This document shows, one piece after another, positions 42,191 to 50,209 of a DNA stretch of 64,000 bases. The stretch is from Streptococcus dysgalactiae subsp. dysgalactiae (lineage in GTDB: Bacteria > Bacillota > Bacilli > Lactobacillales > Streptococcaceae): positions 1,580,501-1,644,500 of the forward strand of contig NZ_UHFH01000003.1 of NCBI RefSeq assembly GCF_900459225.1, written 5' to 3'. The notes under the pieces are model-generated. The model was not told the origin of the DNA and did not search any database. It saw nothing but the letters and a program-made list of their open reading frames with translations. How positions within the stretch are numbered: the first letter of the stretch is position 1; every line of letters begins with the position of its first letter. Made by a program: the position numbers and the translations under genes.

Positions 42191-45100
42191 TTAATCCTCT
42201 TTTTTCTTAGAAACAGATAATAAACCAACTGATGATATAATTGTCAAAGCTGCAACATTAAAGAATGGAGTTGCATTCTCACCTGTTGCTGGTAGTTTAT
42301 TTCCTTTACCATTGACTTGCTGAGATTTACCTGTTGGATCATATTTATCTTTATCTGGTGTTGGTGTCACATGGATAGTTACTGTTACAGTATCTTTTGA
42401 GCCATCTGGATAAGTTACATCAACCGTTACTTTATGATCTCCAGGAACGTTAGTATCTGGACGCTCACCTACAATTGCTGGCACACCTTTAGAACCATCT
42501 GGAATTTTCACTAGGTCTGTAATTTCTTTGTCTGACACTGGAGTTCCTTGTGGCACTGTAGTCTCACCACCCGTCGGATCATACTTATCTTTATCTGGAG
42601 TTGGAGTTACATGGATAGTTACTGTCACTGTATCCTTAGTCCCATCTGGGTATGTGACCTCCACAGTAACTGGATAGTCTCCTGGCTGATCCGTATTTGG
42701 TCGCTCACCTACAATTGCTGGCACACCTTTAGAACCATCTGGAATTTTCACTAGGTCTGTAATTTCTTTGTCTGACACTGGAGTTCCTTGTGGCACTGTA
42801 GTCTCACCACCTGTCGGATCATACTTATCTTTATCTGGAGTTGGAGTTACATGGATAGTTACTGTCACTGTATCCTTAGTCCCATCTGGGTATGTGACCT
42901 CCACAGTAACTGGATAGTCTCCTGGCTGATCCGTATTTGGTCGCTCACCTACAATTGCTGGCACACCTTTAGAACCATCTGGAATTTTCACTAGGTCTGT
43001 AATTTCTTTGTCTGACACTGGAGTTCCTTGTGGCACTGTAGTCTCACCACCTGTCGGATCATACTTATCTTTATCTGGAGTTGGAGTTACATGGATAGTT
43101 ACTGTCACTGTATCCTTAGTCCCATCTGGGTATGTGACCTCCACAGTAACTGGATAGTCTCCTGGCTGATCCGTATTTGGTCGCTCACCTACAATTGCTG
43201 GCACACCTTTAGAACCATCTGGAATTTTCACTAGGTCTGTAATTTCTTTGTCTGACACTGGAGTTCCTTGTGGCACTGTAGTCTCACCACCTGTCGGATC
43301 ATACTTATCTTTATCTGGAGTTGGAGTTACATGGATAGTTACTGTCACTGTATCCTTAGTCCCATCTGGGTATGTGACCTCCACAGTAACTGGATAGTCT
43401 CCTGGCTGATCCGTATTTGGTCGCTCACCTACAATTGCTGGCACACCTTTAGAACCATCTGGAATTTTCACTAGGTCTGTAATTTCTTTGTCTGACACTG
43501 GAGTTCCTTGTGGCACTGTAGTCTCACCACCTGTCGGATCATACTTATCTTTATCTGGAGTTGGAGTTACATGGATAGTTACTGTCACTGTATCCTTAGT
43601 CCCATCTGGGTATGTGACCTCCACAGTAACTGGATAGTCTCCTGGCTGATCCGTATTTGGTCGCTCACCTACAATTGCTGGCACACCTTTAGAACCATCT
43701 GGAATTTTCACTAGGTCTGTAATTTCTTTGTCTGACACTGGAGTTCCTTGTGGCACTGTAGTCTCACCACCTGTCGGATCATACTTATCTTTATCTGGAG
43801 TTGGAGTTACATGGATAGTTACTGTCACTGTATCCTTAGTCCCATCTGGGTATGTGACCTCCACAGTAACTGGATAGTCTCCTGGCTGATCCGTATTTGG
43901 TCGCTCACCTACAATTGCTGGCACACCTTTAGAACCATCTGGAATTTTCACTAGGTCTGTAATTTCTTTGTCTGACACTGGAGTTCCTTGTGGCACTGTA
44001 GTCTCACCACCTGTCGGATCATACTTATCTTTATCTGGAGTTGGAGTTACATGGATAGTTACTGTCACTGTATCCTTAGTCCCATCTGGGTATGTGACCT
44101 CCACAGTAACTGGATAGTCTCCTGGCTGATCCGTATTTGGTCGCTCACCTACAATTGCTGGCACACCTTTAGAACCATCTGGAATTTTCACTAGGTCTGT
44201 AATTTCTTTGTCTGACACTGGAGTTCCTTGTGGCACTGTAGTCTCACCACCCGTCGGATCATACTTATCTTTATCTGGAGTTGGAGTTACATGGATAGTT
44301 ACTGTCACTGTATCCTTAGTCCCATCTGGGTATGTGACCTCCACAGTAACTGGATAGTCTCCTGGCTGATCCGTATTTGGTCGCTCACCTACAATTGCTG
44401 GCACACCTTTAGAACCATCTGGAATTTTCACTAGGTCTGTAATTTCTTTGTCTGACACTGGAGTTCCTTGTGGCACTGTAGTCTCACCACCCGTCGGATC
44501 ATACTTATCTTTATCTGGAGTTGGAGTTACATGGATAGTTACTGTCACTGTATCCTTAGTCCCATCTGGGTATGTGACCTCCACAGTAACTGGATAGTCT
44601 CCTGGCTGATCCGTATTTGGTCGCTCACCTACAATTGCTGGCACACCTTTAGAACCATCTGGAATTTTCACTAGGTCTGTAATTTCTTTGTCTGACACTG
44701 GAGTTCCTTGTGGCACTGTAGTCTCACCACCTGTCGGATCATACTTATCTTTATCTGGAGTTGGAGTTACATGGATAGTTACTGTCACTGTATCCTTAGT
44801 CCCATCTGGGTATGTGACCTCCACAGTAACTGGATAGTCTCCTGGCTGATCCGTATTTGGTCGCTCACCTACAATTGCTGGCACACCTTTAGAACCATCT
44901 GGAATTTTCACTAGGTCTGTAATTTCTTTGTCTGACACTGGAGTTCCTTGTGGCACTGTAGTCTCACCACCCGTCGGATCATACTTATCTTTATCTGGAG
45001 TTGGAGTTACATGGATAGTTACTGTCACTGTATCCTTAGTCCCATCTGGGTATGTGACCTCCACAGTAACTGGATAGTCTCCTGGCTGATCCGTATTTGG

Positions 45101-47122
45101 TCGCTCACCTACAATTGCTGGCACACCTTTAGAACCATCTGGAATTTTCACTAGGTCTGTAATTTCTTTGTCTGACACTGGAGTTCCTTGTGGCACTGTA
45201 GTCTCACCACCTGTCGGATCATACTTATCTTTATCTGGAGTTGGAGTTACATGGATAGTTACTGTCACTGTATCCTTAGTCCCATCTGGGTATGTGACCT
45301 CCACAGTAACTGGATAGTCTCCTGGCTGATCCGTATTTGGTCGCTCACCTACAATTGCTGGCACACCTTTAGAACCATCTGGAATTTTCACTAGGTCTGT
45401 AATTTCTTTGTCTGACACTGGAGTTCCTTGTGGCACTGTAGTCTCACCACCTGTCGGATCATACTTATCTTTATCTGGAGTTGGAGTTACATGGATAGTT
45501 ACTGTCACTGTATCCTTAGTCCCATCTGGGTATGTGACCTCCACAGTAACTGGATAGTCTCCTGGCTGATCCGTATTTGGTCGCTCACCTACAATTGCTG
45601 GCACACCTTTAGAACCATCTGGAATTTTCACTAGGTCTGTAATTTCTTTGTCTGACACTGGAGTTCCTTGTGGCACTGTAGTCTCACCACCCGTCGGATC
45701 ATACTTATCTTTATCTGGAGTTGGAGTTACATGGATAGTTACTGTCACTGTATCCTTAGTCCCATCTGGGTATGTGACCTCCACAGTAACTGGATAGTCT
45801 CCTGGCTGATCCGTATTTGGTCGCTCACCTACAATTGCTGGCACACCTTTAGAACCATCTGGAATTTTCACTAGGTCTGTAATTTCTTTGTCTGACACTG
45901 GAGTTCCTTGTGGCACTGTAGTCTCACCACCCGTCGGATCATACTTATCTTTATCTGGAGTTGGAGTTACATGGATAGTTACTGTCACTGTATCCTTAGT
46001 CCCATCTGGGTATGTGACCTCCACAGTAACTGGATAGTCTCCTGGCTGATCCGTATTTGGTCGCTCACCTACAATTGCTGGCACACCTTTAGAACCATCT
46101 GGAATTTTCACTAGGTCTGTAATTTCTTTGTCTGACACTGGAGTTCCTTGTGGCACTGTAGTCTCACCACCTGTCGGATCATACTTATCTTTATCTGGAG
46201 TTGGAGTTACATGGATAGTTACTGTCACTGTATCCTTAGTCCCATCTGGGTATGTGACCTCCACAGTAACTGGATAGTCTCCTGGCTGATCCGTATTTGG
46301 TCGCTCACCTACAATTGCTGGCACACCTTTAGAACCATCTGGAATTTTCACTAGGTCTGTAATTTCTTTGTCTGACACTGGAGTTCCTTGTGGCACTGTA
46401 GTCTCACCACCCGTCGGATCATACTTATCTTTATCTGGAGTTGGAGTTACTAATTTCTTTTCTAAAGCATTAACCTCAATTATTTTATTATCAACATCAG
46501 GCTGCCTCTTAGGATTATTATCAATATCTTTTTTTATTGCTTCTAATCCAGTTAAGACTTCATCACGACTCCCATCACTCCACTTAGGATCATTTGCATT
46601 ATTTATTACTTCATCTATCCTATTTCTTAAAGCTGTAGAATCATATATAGTTAAATTCACACTAACTATATCAATTTGTCCATCAGCTTTTTTATATGGA
46701 TTTCCAGTTTCATCAAGTATATGAAAAGTGATAGTTGCTGAACCAGTTGTTGTAATTTCACTCGGATTACTATAATATTTAGCACCTTGTTTGATATAAT
46801 AATTTGCTGAATAGCTTGATGGATTTAATACAATGAGGTTTTGAGGATCAATCAATCCATTCTTTACATCATATAAATCTATATAGGCATTTCCATTTTG
46901 CATATTTTTAGTGATACTTGTATTTAATGTAGCGGCACTTCCTGGAATTACCTCAGCTGCAAATACAGTATCTGTGGAGATATTAAATTGACCTTGAGTA
47001 AAACCTCCTAAAAAACTAATACCAATTAGTACAGAAGCTGCACCAAACTTAAACTTCTTAATTGAAAACCGTTGTTTCGTCTGTGAAGTATCATAACTGT
47101 TATTTTTAGACCTTCTAAACAT
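42191..47122 (-). CDS. Rib/alpha-like LPxTG surface protein with 17 repeats (Alp/R28 N-terminus)
   Basis: A 1643-residue wall-anchored protein. The long signal peptide has a YSIRK-like FSIKKFKFGAASVLIG and ends near residue 56. The N-terminal domain (about 57-226; PGSAATLNTSITKN..., NAYIDLYDVKNGLIDPQNL) is very close to R28/Alp3 as I remember it. About 17 repeats of 80 residues follow, each with a Rib-type fold (VTVEVTYPDGTKDTVTVTI). The anchor is LPATG at residue 1610. The repeats differ from the R28 repeats I recall, so this looks like a chimera. Family members mediate epithelial adhesion and are protective antigens. Its divergent AraC neighbour is the likely regulator. Confidence 0.93.
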   Translation of the reverse strand: MFRRSKNNSYDTSQTKQRFSIKKFKFGAASVLIGISFLGGFTQGQFNISTDTVFAAEVIPGSAATLNTSITKNMQNGNAYIDLYDVKNGLIDPQNLIVLNPSSYSANYYIKQGAKYYSNPSEITTTGSATITFHILDETGNPYKKADGQIDIVSVNLTIYDSTALRNRIDEVINNANDPKWSDGSRDEVLTGLEAIKKDIDNNPKRQPDVDNKIIEVNALEKKLVTPTPDKDKYDPTGGETTVPQGTPVSDKEITDLVKIPDGSKGVPAIVGERPNTDQPGDYPVTVEVTYPDGTKDTVTVTIHVTPTPDKDKYDPTGGETTVPQGTPVSDKEITDLVKIPDGSKGVPAIVGERPNTDQPGDYPVTVEVTYPDGTKDTVTVTIHVTPTPDKDKYDPTGGETTVPQGTPVSDKEITDLVKIPDGSKGVPAIVGERPNTDQPGDYPVTVEVTYPDGTKDTVTVTIHVTPTPDKDKYDPTGGETTVPQGTPVSDKEITDLVKIPDGSKGVPAIVGERPNTDQPGDYPVTVEVTYPDGTKDTVTVTIHVTPTPDKDKYDPTGGETTVPQGTPVSDKEITDLVKIPDGSKGVPAIVGERPNTDQPGDYPVTVEVTYPDGTKDTVTVTIHVTPTPDKDKYDPTGGETTVPQGTPVSDKEITDLVKIPDGSKGVPAIVGERPNTDQPGDYPVTVEVTYPDGTKDTVTVTIHVTPTPDKDKYDPTGGETTVPQGTPVSDKEITDLVKIPDGSKGVPAIVGERPNTDQPGDYPVTVEVTYPDGTKDTVTVTIHVTPTPDKDKYDPTGGETTVPQGTPVSDKEITDLVKIPDGSKGVPAIVGERPNTDQPGDYPVTVEVTYPDGTKDTVTVTIHVTPTPDKDKYDPTGGETTVPQGTPVSDKEITDLVKIPDGSKGVPAIVGERPNTDQPGDYPVTVEVTYPDGTKDTVTVTIHVTPTPDKDKYDPTGGETTVPQGTPVSDKEITDLVKIPDGSKGVPAIVGERPNTDQPGDYPVTVEVTYPDGTKDTVTVTIHVTPTPDKDKYDPTGGETTVPQGTPVSDKEITDLVKIPDGSKGVPAIVGERPNTDQPGDYPVTVEVTYPDGTKDTVTVTIHVTPTPDKDKYDPTGGETTVPQGTPVSDKEITDLVKIPDGSKGVPAIVGERPNTDQPGDYPVTVEVTYPDGTKDTVTVTIHVTPTPDKDKYDPTGGETTVPQGTPVSDKEITDLVKIPDGSKGVPAIVGERPNTDQPGDYPVTVEVTYPDGTKDTVTVTIHVTPTPDKDKYDPTGGETTVPQGTPVSDKEITDLVKIPDGSKGVPAIVGERPNTDQPGDYPVTVEVTYPDGTKDTVTVTIHVTPTPDKDKYDPTGGETTVPQGTPVSDKEITDLVKIPDGSKGVPAIVGERPNTDQPGDYPVTVEVTYPDGTKDTVTVTIHVTPTPDKDKYDPTGGETTVPQGTPVSDKEITDLVKIPDGSKGVPAIVGERPNTDQPGDYPVTVEVTYPDGTKDTVTVTIHVTPTPDKDKYDPTGGETTVPQGTPVSDKEITDLVKIPDGSKGVPAIVGERPDTNVPGDHKVTVDVTYPDGSKDTVTVTIHVTPTPDKDKYDPTGKSQQVNGKGNKLPATGENATPFFNVAALTIISSVGLLSVSKKKED
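42372..46451. repeat. 17 tandem 240-bp repeats in the Alp gene
   Basis: The 240-base unit recurs 17 times, almost without change. Sixteen units are the same in protein; the last (C-terminal) one has PDTNVPGDHKVTVDV in place of PNTDQPGDYPVTVEV. A single synonymous site (CCACCCGTCGG or CCACCTGTCGG, first at 42571) varies between units and gives a readable history. A partial unit follows before LPATG. Confidence 0.95.
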
Positions 47123-47226
47123 AATATTCTCCCTTACTTTTTCTGTATAACTCTATACATAGTAAAGTATAGGATTAAATAACAAACATTAGAATATCTA
47201 TACTTTTTTATCTAATCTAATCTGTC

Positions 47227-47240
47227 TTTTTTTTTTTTTT
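47227..47240. promoter_or_regulatory. 14-T homopolymer tract in the alp-AraC intergenic region
   Basis: An uninterrupted run of 14 T lies between the divergent Alp and AraC-type genes, 105 bases from the Alp start and 126 from the regulator start. In S. pyogenes M28 a T-tract in the homologous R28/Spy1337 gap varies in length and changes expression of both genes (from memory). The tract here is therefore a likely expression switch. Confidence 0.65.
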
Positions 47241-47365
47241 AATTTGACTTTTTTGGTTTTTTGAATCATACTTGGTTAAAATCACCGACTACCTAATTAT
47301 TCTGTTGACTTTAATGAAATCTTCTCTAAAATAGATAACATATTAAATCAAAGGTGGTAACTCAT

Positions 47366-48559
47366 ATGATTGATTTTTTATTGTTGAAATCATTACACAG
47401 TCTTCTAGGTCTAACTATTACTATTTGTGATCAAAATTTTTCTGTTATCAGAGAGTATAAATCCGATAAAACTATTTCACTTTTTTACAATCATTACCTT
47501 ATTTTAAGTAACTTTAGTAAAACTCAACATGATTTTTTATTTCATTATGGCTCTTTAGGAGAACTTTTTCTTGTCCACCATATTCAACAATATTATATTA
47601 TCATCGGTCCCTGGCGTAGCAATGCTATTGACCCTTTACTTCTTAAGAAAAAGCTGACTGAAACACAAATCAATTCTAGTGAACAAGACTACTTTATTGA
47701 TAGACTATCCCAATTACCTTTCTTCTCACTTAGTCAAATCCGAGAATTACTAATAGTAACCAATTATTGTCTAACTGGGGTTGTGAAAGATAAATTATCA
47801 GAGCCCTTACATTACTACACGAGAGGGTGGAGCAACTCCTTTGATCTAGATAAAATTAAGCAATTTTCTAAACAGAATATGAGTTCTTACAAATATCAGT
47901 ATCATTTTGAAAATAAGATTCTAAAGGCTGTTAAATCAGGTAGTGAATTTCTTTTGAAAGAAACAGTGGAACACTTTAGCAATTCTATCGTACCTATAAT
48001 CAGTGGAGATGAATTGCGATCTGAAAAAAACTACTCCATCATTATTTATGATCGTCTCTCACAGGCTACCATTCAAGCAGGACTTGATATCGAAACAGCT
48101 TATCGAGCACGAGATCGTTTTATAAAAGAAACTGAGTCAACTATAAGTCTAAATGAAGTTTTAAAATTACGTGATACTGCTATCTTATTCTATACTCAAC
48201 AAGTTCATTCTTTAAAAAGACATCTCGGAACCCCTCATTCTCAAACTATTGTCGCAGTGATTCGATATCTTGAAAATAATCTAAATCGCTTTATTAAAAC
48301 AGAAGAAATAGCTAAAGAATGTCACATGAGTGAATCGAAGTTACGAAAACTATTTAAGCAAGAAAAACATGTCACTATTCAACAATATTTTCTAAACTTA
48401 AAAATCGAAGCTGCTAAGCAGTTACTAGACGAAAATAAGAAAGTAGAAGAAGTTTCCAATTTACTTGGATTTTCCACCTCTTCTAATTTTTCAAGGACAT
48501 TTAAAAAAATAGTGGGAATTAGCCCACTAGAATATAAGCAAAAGCTTAAGAGAATATAG
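47366..48559 (+). CDS. AraC-family regulator of the Alp gene (Spy1337-like)
   Basis: A 397-residue regulator. ATG at 47366 is preferred, eight bases behind AAGGTGG; an upstream GTG overlaps that site. The N-terminal two thirds is a sensor-like domain without a known motif. The last 100 residues are two helix-turn-helix motifs of AraC type (RFIKTEEIAKECHMSESKLR; KVEEVSNLLGFSTSSNFSR; the ISPLEYK end). It is divergent from the Alp gene across a 243-base gap with the T-tract, the arrangement of Spy1337 with R28. It probably activates the adhesin. Confidence 0.88.
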   Translation: MIDFLLLKSLHSLLGLTITICDQNFSVIREYKSDKTISLFYNHYLILSNFSKTQHDFLFHYGSLGELFLVHHIQQYYIIIGPWRSNAIDPLLLKKKLTETQINSSEQDYFIDRLSQLPFFSLSQIRELLIVTNYCLTGVVKDKLSEPLHYYTRGWSNSFDLDKIKQFSKQNMSSYKYQYHFENKILKAVKSGSEFLLKETVEHFSNSIVPIISGDELRSEKNYSIIIYDRLSQATIQAGLDIETAYRARDRFIKETESTISLNEVLKLRDTAILFYTQQVHSLKRHLGTPHSQTIVAVIRYLENNLNRFIKTEEIAKECHMSESKLRKLFKQEKHVTIQQYFLNLKIEAAKQLLDENKKVEEVSNLLGFSTSSNFSRTFKKIVGISPLEYKQKLKRI

Positions 48560-48698
48560 TAATCGAAAAATATTCATTTTGCTTAATATTCCATTCATAA
48601 TAGACTATTTTAGAAATTACCATTATAGCAAATATACTTTATACAACAATCAAAATTTATTAATTACTTTACAAAATATACTAACTGAATAAGTCAAT

Positions 48699-48890
48699 TT
48701 TTGTTCTAAAATTGTTCTTAAAAATAGAAATCACTCTATTAATTTTTACAATAAAAAATGATAAATCCCTTGATATTATTGGTTATTTTATGTTTAAAAA
48801 CTATAAGAAAATTTCTAATTATTCTCGGTGGTGGCAGAAAATATATGAGTGAAACCTTATTATAATAGGGTTTCTTTTATTTTTGTTCAT
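48699..48890. repeat. Cassette junction F (att-like), right end of the array
   Basis: Left duplicated box TTGTTCTAAAATTGTTCTTA at 48701 and the GATAAATCCCTTGATA motif near 48760 match A and E. The core position, 123 bases on, reads CTCGGTGGTGGCAG instead of TGTAGGGGG. The hairpin AAACC.../GGGTTTC and a single right box TTTTTGTTCATGAC follow. It is the right boundary of the integrase cassette. The different core may be the chromosomal half-site or drift. Confidence 0.65.
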
Positions 48891-49118
48891 GACAATCATT
48901 TTAACAACAGCACCTGTCTTCAGGTGTCATTTATCGTTTCAACAGTTGAACTACCATTATCGTGTTCGACCTTATTGTTCATTATGTATAACTGTATCCC
49001 ACCTATAGAACTATCGTTCTTTTTGCTATTCTATATTTTTGTGTCGCACTTGCTAGAAGTTCATGATCAAAACCAGTACCTTTATCAGAAATTATAATCA
49101 TATAGTTGTCTTCGATAT
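48889..49118 (-). pseudogene. Decayed 3' end of a histidine kinase gene
   Basis: The stretch aligns with the last 230 bases of the histidine kinase gene at 33921 (shared ATCATTTTAACAACAGCACC, TATTTTTGTGT, and TCAAAACCAG), with many substitutions and frame breaks. As in the intact copy, it lies directly right of a junction. It is the stump of another immunity-type cassette, cut off where the lmb promoter begins. Confidence 0.8.
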
Positions 49119-49167
49119 TTTAGAATGAAGTTTTGCTTGTGTAGGACGTGACCTTTCTCAAATAGTA

Positions 49168-49207
49168 TTGACAAAGATGTGAAAGAGGTCTATACTTAAC
49201 TGGTTAA
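49168..49207 (+). promoter_or_regulatory. lmb promoter with AdcR-type zinc operator
   Basis: TTGACA (49168-49173), 17-base spacer, TATACT (49191-49196), then TTAACTGGTTAA at 49196-49207. The last sequence is a perfect match to the AdcR box TTAACYRGTTAA and overlaps the -10 box. Zinc-loaded AdcR should block lmb-htpA transcription; zinc shortage would relieve it. Confidence 0.85.
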
Positions 49208-49271
49208 GGTGAGGATTCTTTACCTGAAACTTAATGGTTTAATGAATTTTTTAATTAGAAAGGAACCAATC

Positions 49272-50198
49272 GTGAAAAGAAAATATCTTGCACTAGGTTT
49301 TGCTTTACTGTGCTGTTTATTAGTCCCTTTTATGACAGCCTGCCAAAAGCAGCCCAAGCAAACAAAAGATGGTTTACACATTGTGACAAGCTTTTATCCC
49401 ATCTATGCCATGACCAAATACATCTCTGGTGATTTGAATGATGTTAAAATGATTCAATCTAGAGCAGGGATTCACTCTTTTGAACCTTCTCCAAATGATG
49501 TGGCAGCCATATATGACGCAGATTTATTTGTTTACCATTCCCATACACTGGAAGCTTGGGCAGGGAAATTGGATGCGAGCAAACATCATTCAAAAGTTAA
49601 GATTGTTGAAGCTTCAAAAGGTTTGACACTAGATAAGGTTGAAGGCTTGGAAGATATGCCTGTGACAGATGGTGTTGATCCGGCTAGATTGTATGATCCT
49701 CATACTTGGTCTGACCCCTTATTAGCGGCAGATGAAGCAGATATTATTGCTAAACAATTGGCAAAGATTGATCCTAAACATCGTTCAGTTTATGAGAAAA
49801 ATGCCAAGTCTTTTAGAGAAGAGGCTGAGAACATTGATCATACTTTTCAAGCTAAATTTAAAAAGGTTAAGTCACGAACCTTCGTTACTCAACACACAGC
49901 TTTTTCTTATCTCGCTAAACGTTATAAGCTTAAACAGATCGGCATTGCAGGAATTTCACCGGAGCAAGAGCCAACTCCTAGACAGTTGACAGAAATTAGG
50001 GATTTTATCAAAACTTATCAGGTAAAAACCATTTTTGTGGAGAAAAATGTCTCTCAAAAATTAGCAAAAACAGTCGCTCATACAACTGGTGTCAAACTTA
50101 AACTATTGAGTCCTCTAGAAGCGGATCCAGAAAATAATAAGTCCTATTTGGAAAATGTCAAAGAAAATTTGACCATTTTGTATAACGAATTACGTTAA
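49272..50198 (+). CDS. lmb: Laminin-binding/zinc-binding lipoprotein Lmb (AdcAII type)
   Basis: A 308-residue lipoprotein with lipobox FMTACQK. GTG at 49272 behind AAAGGA is chosen over an ATG 63 bases upstream because it begins the signal peptide. The cluster A-I zinc-binding fold is shown by GIHSFEPSPND, VYHSHTLEAWAG (His ligands), TQHTAFSYLAKRY and the late SPLEADP acidic ligand region. It scavenges zinc and binds laminin on host tissue. It is co-transcribed with htpA 12 bases downstream under an AdcR box. Confidence 0.95.
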   Translation: MKRKYLALGFALLCCLLVPFMTACQKQPKQTKDGLHIVTSFYPIYAMTKYISGDLNDVKMIQSRAGIHSFEPSPNDVAAIYDADLFVYHSHTLEAWAGKLDASKHHSKVKIVEASKGLTLDKVEGLEDMPVTDGVDPARLYDPHTWSDPLLAADEADIIAKQLAKIDPKHRSVYEKNAKSFREEAENIDHTFQAKFKKVKSRTFVTQHTAFSYLAKRYKLKQIGIAGISPEQEPTPRQLTEIRDFIKTYQVKTIFVEKNVSQKLAKTVAHTTGVKLKLLSPLEADPENNKSYLENVKENLTILYNELR

Positions 50199-50209
50199 AG
50201 GAGAATACA

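Noticed and set aside
42548..46354. Sixteen identical 68-codon plus-strand frames spaced 240 bases apart
   Set aside because: They are antisense shadows of the repeats in the Alp gene, with no ribosome binding sites.
42372..46451. CRISPR array because of regular repeats
   Set aside because: The repeats are 240 bases, contiguous, without spacers, and code for protein domains. No cas genes are in the window.
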